Shown here piece by piece: positions 8,055-16,990 of a stretch of 64,000 bases of DNA. Source of the DNA: Planctomycetota bacterium (GTDB taxonomy: Bacteria; Planctomycetota; Planctomycetia; Gemmatales; Gemmataceae); contig JACPZP010000031.1 of NCBI GenBank assembly GCA_016195405.1, positions 28,867-92,866 on the forward strand, written 5' to 3'. Numbering within the stretch: the first letter of the stretch is position 1; every line of letters begins with the position of its first letter. A program made the translations under genes and the position numbers. The notes beneath the pieces were generated by a model. That model searched no databases and was not told the origin of the DNA. It saw only the letters and a list, made by a program, of their open reading frames with translations.

Positions 8055-9407
8055 TCAACTCGGCTCAATCCCCAACTCCGCAATCCGCCGGTACAACGAG
8101 CTTAAGCCGACGCCCAGCAACCGAGCCGCTTCCTTCTTGTCCGGCGAACGGCGAAGGATACGCTCGATATGCAGCTTCTCGAAGCGCCTTACAGCTTCGC
8201 CCAGGTCATCGACGAGAGCCGGATCGTCCAGGTGCGGAACGAGATCGGGGGGCAAATCCGCGGGGACAATAAGAGGCCCTTCGCCAAGAATGACGGCCCG
8301 CTGCAAGGCGTTGTCCAGTTCGCGGACGTTGCCCTTCCAGGGACAAGCGAGCAGGATGCGCATCGCTTCGTGGCTGACGCCCGTGATGCGTTTTCCTAAC
8401 GTTTGGGCGTGCTTGGCCAAAAGCGCCTCGACAAGGTCCGGGATGTCTTCACGCCGCTCGCGCAGCGGCGGCATCGCGATCGTGACGACATTGAGGCGGT
8501 AGAAAAGGTCCTCGCGGAATCGGCCGACTTCCACTTCCTTGGTCAGGTTCTTGTTGGTGGCAGCGAGGATACGGGCATCGACCTTAATCGGCTCGTTGGC
8601 GCCGACAGGCAAAATCTCCTTTTGCTCTATGGCCCGCAAGAGTTTCGCCTGCGTCGACCATGGCGCTTCGCCGATTTCGTCGAGAAACACCGTGCCGCTC
8701 CCCGCATGCACGAAGATGCCCGCCTGATCTCGGTCGGCGCCCGTGAACGCGCCTTTGCGATGGCCGAAGAGCTGGTTCTCCAGCAGCTCATGCGGAATGG
8801 CGGCGCAGTTGAGAGCGAGAAAACGGCCGTCCGGCGCCGCGCCTTGCCGGTGAATGGCGCGGGCCACCAGCTCTTTGCCTGTACCGCTTTCGCCGACGAT
8901 CAGCACTGTGCTGGGAGTCGGGGCGACGCGGCGGACGATTTCGAGGACCCGCTGCATGGCAAAGCTGGGGCCCACCACCATGTCACGATCCGACTCGCGG
9001 TGCAGCTCCCGCCGCAGATGCTGGTTTTCAAGGTGAAGCTCGCGATAACGCAAAAGCCTTTGAATCTTAGCCAGCACCTCGGTCAGAATGATTGGCTTCA
9101 AGAGGTAATCGTGGGCGCCGCGCTGGAAGGCGGCTATGGCGTTGTCGACGGTGCCGTACGCGGTGATGAGAAGGACAAACGTTTGCGGGCCGAGCTTGAG
9201 GAGCCGGTTGAGAAGCTCCAGGCCGTCGATGCCCGGAAGCTGTACATCGCACAAGGCCACCGCGAAGGGTGTCTGCGCGGCCAGCCGCAGGGCTTCTTCC
9301 GCGGATCCACAGGCAGCGACGGTGAAGCCCTCGGCCGTCAAGAACTCGGCCAAACTGTCGCGGATGATGGGCTCGTCGTCGACGACGAGAATGCTTGCGT
9401 GACACAC
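8055..9407 (-). CDS. NtrC-family sigma-54 response regulator
   Basis: 450 residues with three domains. The receiver domain (1-120) has the DDE acidic pocket, phospho-acceptor Asp54 (ALCDVQLPG), Thr82 and a conserved Lys (LLKP). The AAA+ activator domain (about 145-370) has Walker A GESGTGKE, the sigma-54-contacting GAFTGA loop and Walker [11 protein letters not shown] Fis-type helix-turn-helix ends the protein ([19 protein letters not shown]). It activates RpoN promoters when phosphorylated by the adjacent kinase. Start GTG 9407 is preceded by AGGTG. One strong sigma-54 promoter elsewhere in the window (63925-63941) is a candidate target, though nothing links them directly. Confidence 0.95.
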   Translation of the reverse strand: MCHASILVVDDEPIIRDSLAEFLTAEGFTVAACGSAEEALRLAAQTPFAVALCDVQLPGIDGLELLNRLLKLGPQTFVLLITAYGTVDNAIAAFQRGAHDYLLKPIILTEVLAKIQRLLRYRELHLENQHLRRELHRESDRDMVVGPSFAMQRVLEIVRRVAPTPSTVLIVGESGTGKELVARAIHRQGAAPDGRFLALNCAAIPHELLENQLFGHRKGAFTGADRDQAGIFVHAGSGTVFLDEIGEAPWSTQAKLLRAIEQKEILPVGANEPIKVDARILAATNKNLTKEVEVGRFREDLFYRLNVVTIAMPPLRERREDIPDLVEALLAKHAQTLGKRITGVSHEAMRILLACPWKGNVRELDNALQRAVILGEGPLIVPADLPPDLVPHLDDPALVDDLGEAVRRFEKLHIERILRRSPDKKEAARLLGVGLSSLYRRIAELGIEPS

Positions 9408-9420
9408 ATTGCACCTGGGA

Positions 9421-9455
9421 TGCGGTCCGCGCTCGCCGTTGGCTCGCGGCTAAAC
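9421..9455. repeat. Half copy of the GTTTAGCCGCGAGC palindromic element
   Basis: Bases 9424-9455 repeat almost exactly the right half of the palindrome at 59187-59273 (CCGCGCTCGCCGTTGGCTCG then CGGCTAAAC). It lies in the 42-base gap between the kinase and regulator genes and contributes the kinase stop codon at 9450-9452. Confidence 0.7.
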
Positions 9456-10775
9456 TGTGACCGTTTTCTGCAACACCATTTCATCATAGGCGGGCGCAAC
9501 GGCCCGGGGCAGGCGGATGGTGAACGTGGTCCCGGCGCCCGGAATCGACGTGAATTCGATGGTTCCGCCATGATCCGCCACGAGTTTGCGGCAAACAAAC
9601 AGGCCCAGACCGGTGCCGTGCTTCTTGGTGGTCACATACGGTTGAAAAAGGCGCGGCGCGCATTCCGGCGCGATGCCGACGCCGTCGTCGTGAATGGCGA
9701 TCTCGACTTCGGTGCCGTCGAGGTTGGCATCGATGGCGATGCGTCCGCCGACATCCGTGGCGTCGATGGCGTTAAGGATCAGGTTGAGCAACACTTGCAC
9801 GAGCTGATCGTGGATGCCGAAGACGGCCGGCATGTCCGTGGGCAAGCGATTGTCGATCTGCCTGCCCTTGGTGCGTTTGTAGTACTTGGCGATATTGAGC
9901 GCTTCGTCGGCCACGTCGGTAAGGGCAATGCGGGTGCGGACGGTGCTGGCCGGCCGGCTGAAGTTGATCAGTTCGCGTAAGGTCGTCTGAATCCGCTGCA
10001 ATTGTCCGCTGACAAGCGCCAGCTTTTCCTTGGTATAGGCGTCATGGTCTTTCCTTTGCAGCATCTGAACCAGGGAACTGATCGAGGTCAGCGGGTTGCC
10101 GACCTCGTGGGCGATGCCGGCTGCAAGCAGGCCGAAGGCGGCCATTTTCTCCTGATGGAGCACATGGGCCTGGGCCTCCTGAAGCTGGCAGGTGCGTTCG
10201 GCGATCCGGGCCTCAAGCTGGCCGCGGTTTTCTTCGAGGGCAGCGTTGAGCCGGCTCAAATAGTCGCCGACCTGCTTGAGCAACATGGAAAGGGCGGCGC
10301 TCGCCCAGGTCACCCAGCCCAGGATCACGAGCGTCAAGACGAACGGCAACGTTGCCTGCTGTTCCGGAGGCAGCGCCAGGTAGAGCAGGAAATAACTGGC
10401 GCTGTGTAGCGCCCAGGTGGCATAGGTTACGCGCATCGAATGCCGGATGGCGCAGCAGATCAGCGACAGCATGTAGTAGTAACGGAAAGCGCTTTCGAGA
10501 CCTTGATGGAAGAAGCACAGTACGCCGATAAAAAGCGCCTCCATGAACGAAATGAGCAGTGGCCAGCGGCCAAGAAAGACCCTGCCATGGATGCTGTACG
10601 CGGTGTCGAAGAGCGCAAAGCCGACGCCGAGGGCGAGAATGGCGTTGAGGATCGCCTGATACGGGCCTGCGTCACCGAGATTGACCAGGACATAGCCAAA
10701 GAGAATGCCGAACCACCGGATTTTGACAGCGATGGCCTCGGCGGCCAACTCCCAGCGGGAAAGGGAAACGCTCAT
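9450..10775 (-). CDS. Membrane sensor histidine kinase (NtrB-like partner of the regulator)
   Basis: 441 residues. Five or six hydrophobic helices fill residues 20-165 with no periplasmic sensor loop, so the signal is probably sensed in the membrane or cytoplasm. A coiled coil (about 170-210) leads to the dimerisation/phospho-acceptor helix with His223 (AAGIAHEVGNPLTS). The HATPase domain follows with N box (LLNLILNAIDAT), G1 (HDDGVGI), and G2 (KKHGTGLGLFVCRKLVADHGG). It phosphorylates the sigma-54 activator encoded 42 bases downstream. A TATAAT-like hexamer lies about 45 bases upstream of the ATG at 10775. Confidence 0.93.
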   Translation of the reverse strand: MSVSLSRWELAAEAIAVKIRWFGILFGYVLVNLGDAGPYQAILNAILALGVGFALFDTAYSIHGRVFLGRWPLLISFMEALFIGVLCFFHQGLESAFRYYYMLSLICCAIRHSMRVTYATWALHSASYFLLYLALPPEQQATLPFVLTLVILGWVTWASAALSMLLKQVGDYLSRLNAALEENRGQLEARIAERTCQLQEAQAHVLHQEKMAAFGLLAAGIAHEVGNPLTSISSLVQMLQRKDHDAYTKEKLALVSGQLQRIQTTLRELINFSRPASTVRTRIALTDVADEALNIAKYYKRTKGRQIDNRLPTDMPAVFGIHDQLVQVLLNLILNAIDATDVGGRIAIDANLDGTEVEIAIHDDGVGIAPECAPRLFQPYVTTKKHGTGLGLFVCRKLVADHGGTIEFTSIPGAGTTFTIRLPRAVAPAYDEMVLQKTVTV

Positions 10776-10864
10776 TAAAGAAATGCCTCACGGCGACGTG
10801 CGCAACAACACCTTTATTATAGAGGCGGAGATGTGGTGAAACTTGGAGGTGGGCGGCAGAGGAA

Positions 10865-11281
10865 TCAGTAATTGAACTTGCAGGAAAGGCGGCGGCTGTT
10901 GACGTCGAGAGCTTCGAGGATTTCACGAACTTCGGGCATGGTTATGCGATAGTCGAGGGCCCAGAGGATAATTTCGAGGTTTTCTTGGCCGGTTTTGAGG
11001 CGATCGAGGATGCGGTCGAGGAGGAGGGATTTGTCTTGGAAGCGTCGCTGTAGAAGTCCGAAGTCGCCGCGGTCGAGTTCAACCCAGAAGCGGGTGCCGT
11101 GGAGGTGTTCCAGCCAGCGGGCCCGCAGATAGCCATCCCAGTGGTCACGCACCCAGCGGCGAATGGCCACATCGCCTAAATCAAAGCCCGCTTTCTCGCT
11201 TTCGATCCATTTATATTTGTCCGCTTCTTTCTGGCCTTCGATGAATACGCTACATTTTTCATGGACACTACATGTTTCCAC
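10865..11281 (-). CDS. Conserved-looking protein of unknown function (138 aa)
   Basis: The N-terminus is short and Cys-bearing (ETCSVHEKCSVFIEGQKEAD). The rest is rich in Trp and charge: WIESEKAGFDLGDVAIRRWVRDHWDGYLRARWLEHLHG followed by an acidic/basic helical tail. I have the impression of a family recurring in planctomycetes but cannot name it. Start GTG 11281 is chosen because GCAGGAGA lies eight bases upstream; a longer frame to 11329 lacks a good site. No membrane segment. The gene is not obviously in an operon. Confidence 0.65.
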   Translation of the reverse strand: METCSVHEKCSVFIEGQKEADKYKWIESEKAGFDLGDVAIRRWVRDHWDGYLRARWLEHLHGTRFWVELDRGDFGLLQRRFQDKSLLLDRILDRLKTGQENLEIILWALDYRITMPEVREILEALDVNSRRLSCKFNY

Positions 11282-11415
11282 AGCGATTCTCCTGCATCCT
11301 CCAATCCATGGCGGGCTTGCGGGGATCAAACCATCAGCTTCCGAGCGCGGAAAACTCCCCCAAGATATCCTAACTTTTCACGACTTTTGGATCAAGCCGC
11401 TTTGTTGACTGAGAC

Positions 11416-11477
11416 GTAGGACGGATTTGCAGTCCGTCTAAGTTGCCACGCGGGGACGGATTGAAAATCCGTCCTAC
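11416..11477. repeat. Palindromic intergenic element (GTAGGACGG type, copy 1)
   Basis: Outer arms GTAGGACGGATT and AATCCGTCCTAC enclose two inner hairpins: GACGGATTTGCAGTCCGTC and GGACGGATTGAAAATCCGTC. It ends eight bases before the stop of the next minus-strand gene. A second, longer copy is at 24991-25075. Confidence 0.8.
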
Positions 11478-11485
11478 TAATGACG

Positions 11486-12346
11486 CTAAAACTGCCACGA
11501 CCAGGTCAGCAGGCTCAACTTCGAAGCGCCGATCGACAGCCAGCAATTGTCGTTCACACGCCAGTGCAGACCCGGAATGACCTCCCAGACGGCGGTCTTG
11601 CCGTCCGTCCGCGTGTCATATCGATATCGGCCCAAAGCCTGGACGAAGAAAAACAATCCTTGATCGCTCTGGGGACAAAGTCCCGGGACCGGACATTGCA
11701 CGCCGACGCCGTAATGGACGCGGGTTCCGAGATTGTCGGTCCAGCGCGAAGTGGCCATGATGTCCTGCCCGATGTAGCCTTGCAGCGCGGCGCCGTAGCC
11801 AAGGTCCTGAAAACAGGCGAAGGACGGACTGACGATGGTCGGTCCGTTGGCGACGCCGCCCGATTCCAGTCCCGCGGGAGTCAGGGCTTGCAGGGTCAGG
11901 CTGACGTTGGTTCGACCGAGATCGAGAACCTGCATTTGGGAGTGAACCTTGTAATAGCCCAGGCCGCGCGGATCTTCGGGACGGCGCATGTCGAAATAAG
12001 GGTTGTAGTTCCCCATGGAGACGAGGATTCCGCTGAAGTCGTCGTCGGGGTTGGCTCGAGCGGCCATCGGATCGGCCGGAAGGGCTGGATCGTCGCTGTC
12101 GAGGCCGACGGGGTCGCGGAGAAAACCAGTGGGCATGCCGAAGAGCCGCACACGCGCGGCGGCGCCGCTGGGCGAACTCGTTTCACGTTGCAGCGCGGCG
12201 TCAAAATTGAGGAGAGGCTTTTGCTGCCCGCTTTCCGCAGGCAAGCCGGGAGCTTGGGCCCGCAGTTGCATGCTTGAATCAAGAGTGAATGCGATCCCTA
12301 TCCCAACCCAGATTGTAAGAACGGTTGGAAGGCGGAGCGATTTCAT
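11486..12346 (-). CDS. Exported protein, possible outer-membrane beta-barrel
   Basis: 286 residues with a signal peptide (LPTVLTIWVGIGIAFTLDSSMQLRAQA). The mature part has alternating polar/hydrophobic strands and ends in SLLTWSWQF. A C-terminal aromatic preceded by alternating residues is the beta-barrel insertion signature. WEVIPGLHWRVNDNCWLSIGASK fits the last two strands, and similar outer-membrane-like proteins occur in planctomycetes. ATG 12346 is used because the signal peptide begins there; a start at 12370 would add an acidic leader. No substrate can be inferred. Confidence 0.65.
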   Translation of the reverse strand: MKSLRLPTVLTIWVGIGIAFTLDSSMQLRAQAPGLPAESGQQKPLLNFDAALQRETSSPSGAAARVRLFGMPTGFLRDPVGLDSDDPALPADPMAARANPDDDFSGILVSMGNYNPYFDMRRPEDPRGLGYYKVHSQMQVLDLGRTNVSLTLQALTPAGLESGGVANGPTIVSPSFACFQDLGYGAALQGYIGQDIMATSRWTDNLGTRVHYGVGVQCPVPGLCPQSDQGLFFFVQALGRYRYDTRTDGKTAVWEVIPGLHWRVNDNCWLSIGASKLSLLTWSWQF

Positions 12347-12483
12347 AAGCTCGGCAATTGAGTCAAGCACGAACGATGCCCCTAATCATTATCGACCTCG
12401 CCCATAACCGTAGATAAGAGATTATGCAAGGGGAGTTTGGGCCGCTTGTAGAAGGAAGTTCGATTCGCTATTCTCAGAAGACC

Positions 12484-13230
12484 ATGAGCGACATGAATGA
12501 CCAGGAACAAGCGATCTCGAAAGCCGCGGGGGTGGTGCGCTCGGCCCGGCGCCTGGCGGCGCTGACCGGCGCGGGAATCTCCGCGGAGAGCGGACTACAG
12601 ACGTTTCGCGGCGCCGGCGGACTCTGGGAGGGCCATCGCGTCGAAGAAGTCGCCACGCCACATGCGTTCCGGCGCGATCCAGCCTTTGTCTGGCGTTTCT
12701 ACAACCTGCGCCGCGCCAATTTGGCGAAGGTGGCGCCCAATCCCGGCCACCAGGCGCTCGTTCACCTCGAAGAGCGTTGGGGAGCGGATGCTTTCACGCT
12801 CGTGACGCAGAACGTGGACGGGCTTCATTTCGCCGCCGGCAGCCAGAACGTATTGGAAATTCACGGGACGTTGCGGCGGGTAAGGTGCAGCGGCTGCGAC
12901 AGGACCGAGGACCGAGGTGTCGAAGCCTTGCCGGATTTGCCTCGGTGCGAGGCGTGCGGGGAGTTGTTGCGGCCCGACGTCGTCTGGTTTCAGGAGAGTT
13001 TGCCGCCGGGCATTTGGGAACGTGCGGAGCGTGCAGTATCCGAGGCGGACTGCTTGCTCGTGGTGGGCACGAGCGCGGTGGTCTATCCGGCGGCGGGTTT
13101 GATTGATGTGGCCCGATGGCACGGCGCCACGGTCGTTGAAGTCAATTCGGAGCCGACCGGCGCGGCTGTCGACGTCGTGTTGCGCGGACCGGCGGGCCGG
13201 TTGTTGCCGGAACTGGTAAGAAGGCTTTAG
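12484..13230 (+). CDS. Sir2-family NAD-dependent protein deacylase
   Basis: 248 residues with all sirtuin signatures: NAD-binding GAGISAESGLQTFRG (residues 29-43), TQNVDGLH, the catalytic His in EIHGTLRRVRC, a zinc site from two Cys-x2-Cys pairs (CSGC and CEAC), RPDVVWFQE, and VGTSAVVYPAAGL. It removes acyl groups from lysines using NAD+. ATG 12484 is preferred over 12424, which would add a non-conserved leader. It reads into folD after 21 bases, so the two may be co-transcribed. Confidence 0.93.
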   Translation: MSDMNDQEQAISKAAGVVRSARRLAALTGAGISAESGLQTFRGAGGLWEGHRVEEVATPHAFRRDPAFVWRFYNLRRANLAKVAPNPGHQALVHLEERWGADAFTLVTQNVDGLHFAAGSQNVLEIHGTLRRVRCSGCDRTEDRGVEALPDLPRCEACGELLRPDVVWFQESLPPGIWERAERAVSEADCLLVVGTSAVVYPAAGLIDVARWHGATVVEVNSEPTGAAVDVVLRGPAGRLLPELVRRL

Positions 13231-13251
13231 TCAAGCGTTGGGAGAAGCAGG

Positions 13252-14133
13252 ATGGCGACGATCCTCGACGGCAAGAAGCTTGCGCAGATCATCCAAGCGG
13301 AAATCAAGGCCGAAATTGCCGAATTCCATCGTCAGACGGGACAGCGTCCCGGACTGGCGGCGGTGCTCGTGGGCGACAATCCGGCCAGCCAAATCTACGT
13401 AAGAAACAAGCGCCTGGCGTGTGATAGGGTTGGCATGGCAAGCTGGCTCCACGAACTGCCGCCAAGCACGACCCAGACGCACCTTCTCGAATTGATCGCA
13501 AAGCTCAACACCGACGCGCAGGTTCACGGCATCCTCGTGCAATTGCCGCTGCCCAAGCAGATTGACGAATCGGTCATCGTCCAGGCCGTAGCGCCGGAGA
13601 AGGACGTGGACGGCTTCGGCACGCAGAACCTAGGCCTCCTGGCAGCCGGACTGGCGCGCTATTATCCCTGCACGCCATTCGGCGTGCAACAAATCCTGCT
13701 GCGCAACGGCATCGCCATCGACGGCAGGCACGTGGTGATCGTCGGCCGCAGCAACATCGTCGGCAAGCCCTTGGCTTTGATGTTGATGCAAAAAGCCGAA
13801 GGGGCCAACGCCACGGTGACGGTGTGCCACAGCCGTAGCCGGGACATCGGCTCGCTGACGCGACTCGGCGACATCGTGGTGGTGGCCATCGGGCAGGCGC
13901 GGTTTCTAAAGGCCGATATGGTCAAGCCGGGCGCGGTCGTCATCGACGTCGGCATGAATCGGTTGCCGGACGGCAAGCTGGCAGGCGACGTCGCTTTCGA
14001 CGAAGTCGAGAAGGTGGCCGCGGCGATCACGCCCGTGCCGGGCGGCGTCGGACCGATGACCATCACCATGCTATTATGGAATACCCTGCGCGCGGCCCAG
14101 ACTCTTGGTCGCGCGCCTCGGAGAATGGCATGA
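13252..14133 (+). CDS. folD: Bifunctional methylenetetrahydrofolate dehydrogenase/cyclohydrolase
   Basis: 293 residues, normal length for FolD. Visible signatures include the catalytic Tyr-x-x-x-Lys (YVRNK), the substrate loop QLPLPKQID, DVDGFG, PCTPFGV, the dinucleotide-binding VIVGRSNIVGKPLALML and the C-terminal DVAFDEV...TPVPGGVGPMT. It interconverts methylene-, methenyl- and formyl-tetrahydrofolate in the cytoplasm. ATG 13252 follows GGGAGAAGCAGG. Its stop overlaps the start of the next gene (ATGA), so the two are translationally coupled. Confidence 0.97.
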   Translation: MATILDGKKLAQIIQAEIKAEIAEFHRQTGQRPGLAAVLVGDNPASQIYVRNKRLACDRVGMASWLHELPPSTTQTHLLELIAKLNTDAQVHGILVQLPLPKQIDESVIVQAVAPEKDVDGFGTQNLGLLAAGLARYYPCTPFGVQQILLRNGIAIDGRHVVIVGRSNIVGKPLALMLMQKAEGANATVTVCHSRSRDIGSLTRLGDIVVVAIGQARFLKADMVKPGAVVIDVGMNRLPDGKLAGDVAFDEVEKVAAAITPVPGGVGPMTITMLLWNTLRAAQTLGRAPRRMA

Positions 14134-15314
14134 TTTCGTTTCCGACCCATGCGGCAACGCGCTTGGGAATCAATATCGCAATACTGCTGGCGGGCGTGGT
14201 GGCGCTTTGGCTCGGCAAGGCCGTGTTCATGCCAATGATCATCGCCCTGCTGCTCGCAGCCGTCTTAGGCCCGGCCGCGTCTTGGCTGCATCGCACGCTG
14301 AAGTTCTCGTGGATCGGCTCCTGCCTGACGGTGATCTTCGGCCTTTTGCTGCTCAATCTGCTCATTACGTTCGTGATTGTCCTGGCCGCCACGCGTCTGG
14401 TCCAGCAGGTGCCTCAGGGAAACGACGAGATTCTCAAGTTCTACACGGACTTCAGAACAAAGCTGGTGAACCTTTGGCCCTGGCAGCTCGATGAAGAACT
14501 GTTCCCGTCCAATCCGCAGACCGTTAGCGATATCCGCGCGTATCAATTCCTCTACGAAAGCTATCCCAACCTTTTCCGGAACACCGCCGAGTATCTCTCG
14601 AGTTGGCTATGGCAGTGGGTGCTGATCGTCTTCCTTTTGTTCTTTCTGCTTCTCGAAGGAAGAATGCTGCTCCGGCGCGTTGTCGAGATCTTTGGGCCCA
14701 GCGAGGAGGTTCGCAACCGAGCCGGCGACGTCCTCAACGAGATGGCCAGGTCGGTTCGAACTTACTTGGTGTGGCGAACGATTATCAATTTCGGGTTGGC
14801 CATTGTCGTCGGCCTAATCTATCAGGTCGCGGGCCTTCGGCAGCCCTGGAGCTGGGCGATCCTCCTGGCGATCCTCAATTACATCCCGTATCTCGGACCC
14901 TTGATCGCCGGCATCCCGCCGTTTCTCGACGCCTTCCTGTTCACCACTCCGGAGAACACGCTGCTGGTGACCGTCGTCTACTGGGTCGTAATCGTCCTCG
15001 AAGGATACCTCGTGGTGCCGGTCCTCATGGGTCGCAGCTTGGAGCTGAACGCCACGACGGTCATGCTCGCCTGCTTGTTTTGGGATTTGGTTTGGGGAAT
15101 CACGGGGCTGTTTCTCGCCATGCCCATCATGGCCGGCGTCAAGGCGGTGTGTCAAAGCGTCGAAAGCTGGCGGCCGTGGGCGAATTTGATGGGGACTCAA
15201 AAAGCGGATGCGCCATTCAAGCCGGAACACATCCCTCCCGCGCCGGAAGCAAGCGCAGAACCTGCTTCCGCCGCCATTCAAGAGCCTTCCACACTGACAC
15301 AAGTCGGTCGGTAA
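14130..15314 (+). CDS. AI-2E family (PerM/TqsA-like) membrane transporter
   Basis: 394 residues with paired N-terminal helices (IAILLAGVVALWLGKAVFMPMIIALLLAAVLGP), a central soluble region, and C-terminal helices containing GLIYQVAGLRQPWSWAILLAILNYIPYLGPLIAGIPP, the family hallmark. Members export small molecules or ions; the substrate is not predictable. The start is the ATG at 14130, which overlaps the folD stop; a frame extension to 14076 lies inside folD. The last 40 residues are Pro/Ala/Glu-rich and probably disordered. Confidence 0.88.
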   Translation: MISFPTHAATRLGINIAILLAGVVALWLGKAVFMPMIIALLLAAVLGPAASWLHRTLKFSWIGSCLTVIFGLLLLNLLITFVIVLAATRLVQQVPQGNDEILKFYTDFRTKLVNLWPWQLDEELFPSNPQTVSDIRAYQFLYESYPNLFRNTAEYLSSWLWQWVLIVFLLFFLLLEGRMLLRRVVEIFGPSEEVRNRAGDVLNEMARSVRTYLVWRTIINFGLAIVVGLIYQVAGLRQPWSWAILLAILNYIPYLGPLIAGIPPFLDAFLFTTPENTLLVTVVYWVVIVLEGYLVVPVLMGRSLELNATTVMLACLFWDLVWGITGLFLAMPIMAGVKAVCQSVESWRPWANLMGTQKADAPFKPEHIPPAPEASAEPASAAIQEPSTLTQVGR

Positions 15315-15319
15315 ACAAC

Positions 15320-15376
15320 AGAGCCGCGCCCGTTAGGAAGCGATTCGCCGTCACGCTTCCTAACGGGCGCGGCTCT
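15320..15376. terminator. Perfect 23-bp stem hairpin after the AI-2E gene (GAGCCGCGCCCGT type)
   Basis: Arms AGAGCCGCGCCCGTTAGGAA+GCG (15320-15342) and its exact complement (15354-15376) flank an 11-base loop just past the stop at 15314. No T-run follows. A close relative with a T-run is at 21334-21388, so this is both a terminator-like structure and a repeated element. Confidence 0.65.
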
Positions 15377-15618
15377 GATAATGCTCGACGCGCGGTCATT
15401 TCGTGTCCAACCGTGGACCATTCCTGTTCAAACGTTCGCCAGCATTTTTGATTTCGTCCCCGGTTCCGCGGCGCGACACCACGTGACAACTGTGGCGTTG
15501 CTTGAGTTTGGCCGCAATTCTTCGCTTCCATGCTTGAGAAGCCGATTCCGGCATGTTGCTTGCTCCTATGTGCTGACTTTGCGACCGCGCCTTTGCATCA
15601 CGAAGGAGAGCCTGACCC
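15377..15618. other. Non-coding gap upstream of the DUF1559 gene
   Basis: I see no convincing gene. Together with the hairpin at 15320-15376 the gap is about 300 bases. It must contain the promoter of the pilin-like gene; its ribosome binding site is the AAGGAG at 15603-15608. No further structure is evident. Confidence 0.4.
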
Positions 15619-16533
15619 ATGCAACGCAAAAGGGCAGCATTCACGTTGATCGAGCTTCTCGTCGTCATCGCCATCATTGCGATTTTGATTGGCCTCCTGG
15701 TGCCCGCGGTGCAGAAGGTTCGGTCCGCGGCGGCGCGGATTGACTGCGCCAACAACTTGAAGCAGATCGGCCTGGCACTTCACAATTATCACGACGTCAA
15801 CAAGGTCTTGCCGCCGGGCTACTCGGCGAGCGGGCCGTATGTCGATGGGGCGACCGACACATCTCCGGGCTGGGGCTGGGCGGCCTATATCCTGCCCTAC
15901 GTGGAACAAGACACGCTATTCCGGCAGATCGACCTCACCAAGCCGATAGAGACGCAGCCGGCGATCCAGAATACGGTCAGGGTGTTTCTGTGCCCGTCCG
16001 ACCAGTATCCTCCGCAAGCGTTTCAGATCACCGACAATTTGCTGAATCCGCTTTGCTTGGCGGCGCCGTCGAGCTACGCGGCGACGGTCGGCAGCGACGC
16101 ATCGGAAGTTACGGACCCGGTCGGCAACGGCATCTTCTATCGCAATAGCCGCACCAGGCTCGTGGAAATCCTCGACGGCGCCAGCAACACCGTGATGGCG
16201 GGGGACAGGGCGTGGGCGGACACCAAAGGCATCTGGGGCGGCGCGATCTCCGGCGCAATCGTCGCGCCGGGCCCGCGCAATCCCTGGCAAACGACCACGG
16301 CGCCGGCGGCCTGCTTCGGCCTGGTGCACAACAACTGGATCAACATCAAGACCGACTCCGACGGCGGTCTCGACGACTTCTCCAGCTACCACGAGAACGG
16401 CGTCAACCTTGTCTTCGCCGACGGCTCGGTGCATTTCATGCAAAGCATCACCGTGAACGGCCAAGAGCGCTACGACTTCTGGGCACTGGGCACGCGCGCC
16501 GGCGGCGAACTCGTGCTGAAGCTGGAATACTAG
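15619..16533 (+). CDS. DUF1559 protein with type IV pilin-like N-terminus
   Basis: 304 residues. The N-terminus is a prepilin signal: a short basic leader, then FTLIELLVVIAIIAILIGLLVPAV with the Phe+1/Glu+5 pattern cut by prepilin peptidase. Then comes the planctomycete DUF1559 region (NNLKQIGLALHNYHDVNKVLPPGY, GWGWAAYILPYVEQ, FLCPSD). The C-terminal H-x9-DG signature is HENGVNLVFADGSVHFM. Planctomycete genomes hold many such paralogues, thought to be pseudopilin-like surface or export components. It is followed by a lipoprotein gene. Confidence 0.95.
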   Translation: MQRKRAAFTLIELLVVIAIIAILIGLLVPAVQKVRSAAARIDCANNLKQIGLALHNYHDVNKVLPPGYSASGPYVDGATDTSPGWGWAAYILPYVEQDTLFRQIDLTKPIETQPAIQNTVRVFLCPSDQYPPQAFQITDNLLNPLCLAAPSSYAATVGSDASEVTDPVGNGIFYRNSRTRLVEILDGASNTVMAGDRAWADTKGIWGGAISGAIVAPGPRNPWQTTTAPAACFGLVHNNWINIKTDSDGGLDDFSSYHENGVNLVFADGSVHFMQSITVNGQERYDFWALGTRAGGELVLKLEY

Positions 16534-16606
16534 AAATCTGTGCGCGCGCCGCCGCGCAATGCAATCAGTCCGAGCCGAGCGTCCTAACCATTCTTTGAGG
16601 AAATCC

Positions 16607-16981
16607 ATGCGCTGCGTTCCTGTCGTCGTCGTATTCCTGTTGGTTGGCTGCGGCCAAGCACCGCCTGAAACGGCTCATGGCAAGGCCGTGAGCTATTGGT
16701 TGGACGAACTCAAAAGCTCCGACGCCAGAGCGCGCAAGAAAGCGGTGCAAGCTTTGGGCAGCGCCGCCGGCACGGTTCCCGAGGCCCGCGCCGGCCTCGT
16801 AACCGGGCTGCAAGATGCCGATGCCGACGTTCGCTATGAAGCTTGTCTGGCTCTCGTGCAGCTCGGCAAGAATACACCGGCGGAAGCCCTTCCGCTTCTG
16901 GAAAAAGCGGCAAGTGATTCCGATCCGCGTGTCAAGACGGCGGCGGCCAAAGCGTTGGAGCGCGTGCGCGGCGGAAGCTAG
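16607..16981 (+). CDS. HEAT-repeat lipoprotein
   Basis: 124 residues. A lipoprotein signal (MRCVPVVVVFLLVGC) has the lipobox LVGC with the modified Cys at residue 15. The rest is made of two to three HEAT-type helical repeats (ARKKAVQALGSAA, DVRYEACLALVQLG, DPRVKTAAAKALERV), a protein-binding scaffold. ATG 16607 is chosen because it opens the signal peptide and follows TTTGAGGAAATCC. It is probably co-transcribed with DUF1559. The last 13 bases (GCGGCGGAAGCTA) are duplicated immediately downstream. Confidence 0.75.
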   Translation: MRCVPVVVVFLLVGCGQAPPETAHGKAVSYWLDELKSSDARARKKAVQALGSAAGTVPEARAGLVTGLQDADADVRYEACLALVQLGKNTPAEALPLLEKAASDSDPRVKTAAAKALERVRGGS

Positions 16982-16990
16982 CGGCGGAAG

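Noticed and set aside
8403..9980. A 525-codon plus-strand open frame
   Set aside because: It lies antisense to the sigma-54 activator and histidine kinase genes, whose domains are unmistakable, and shows only GC-rich shadow composition with no domain.
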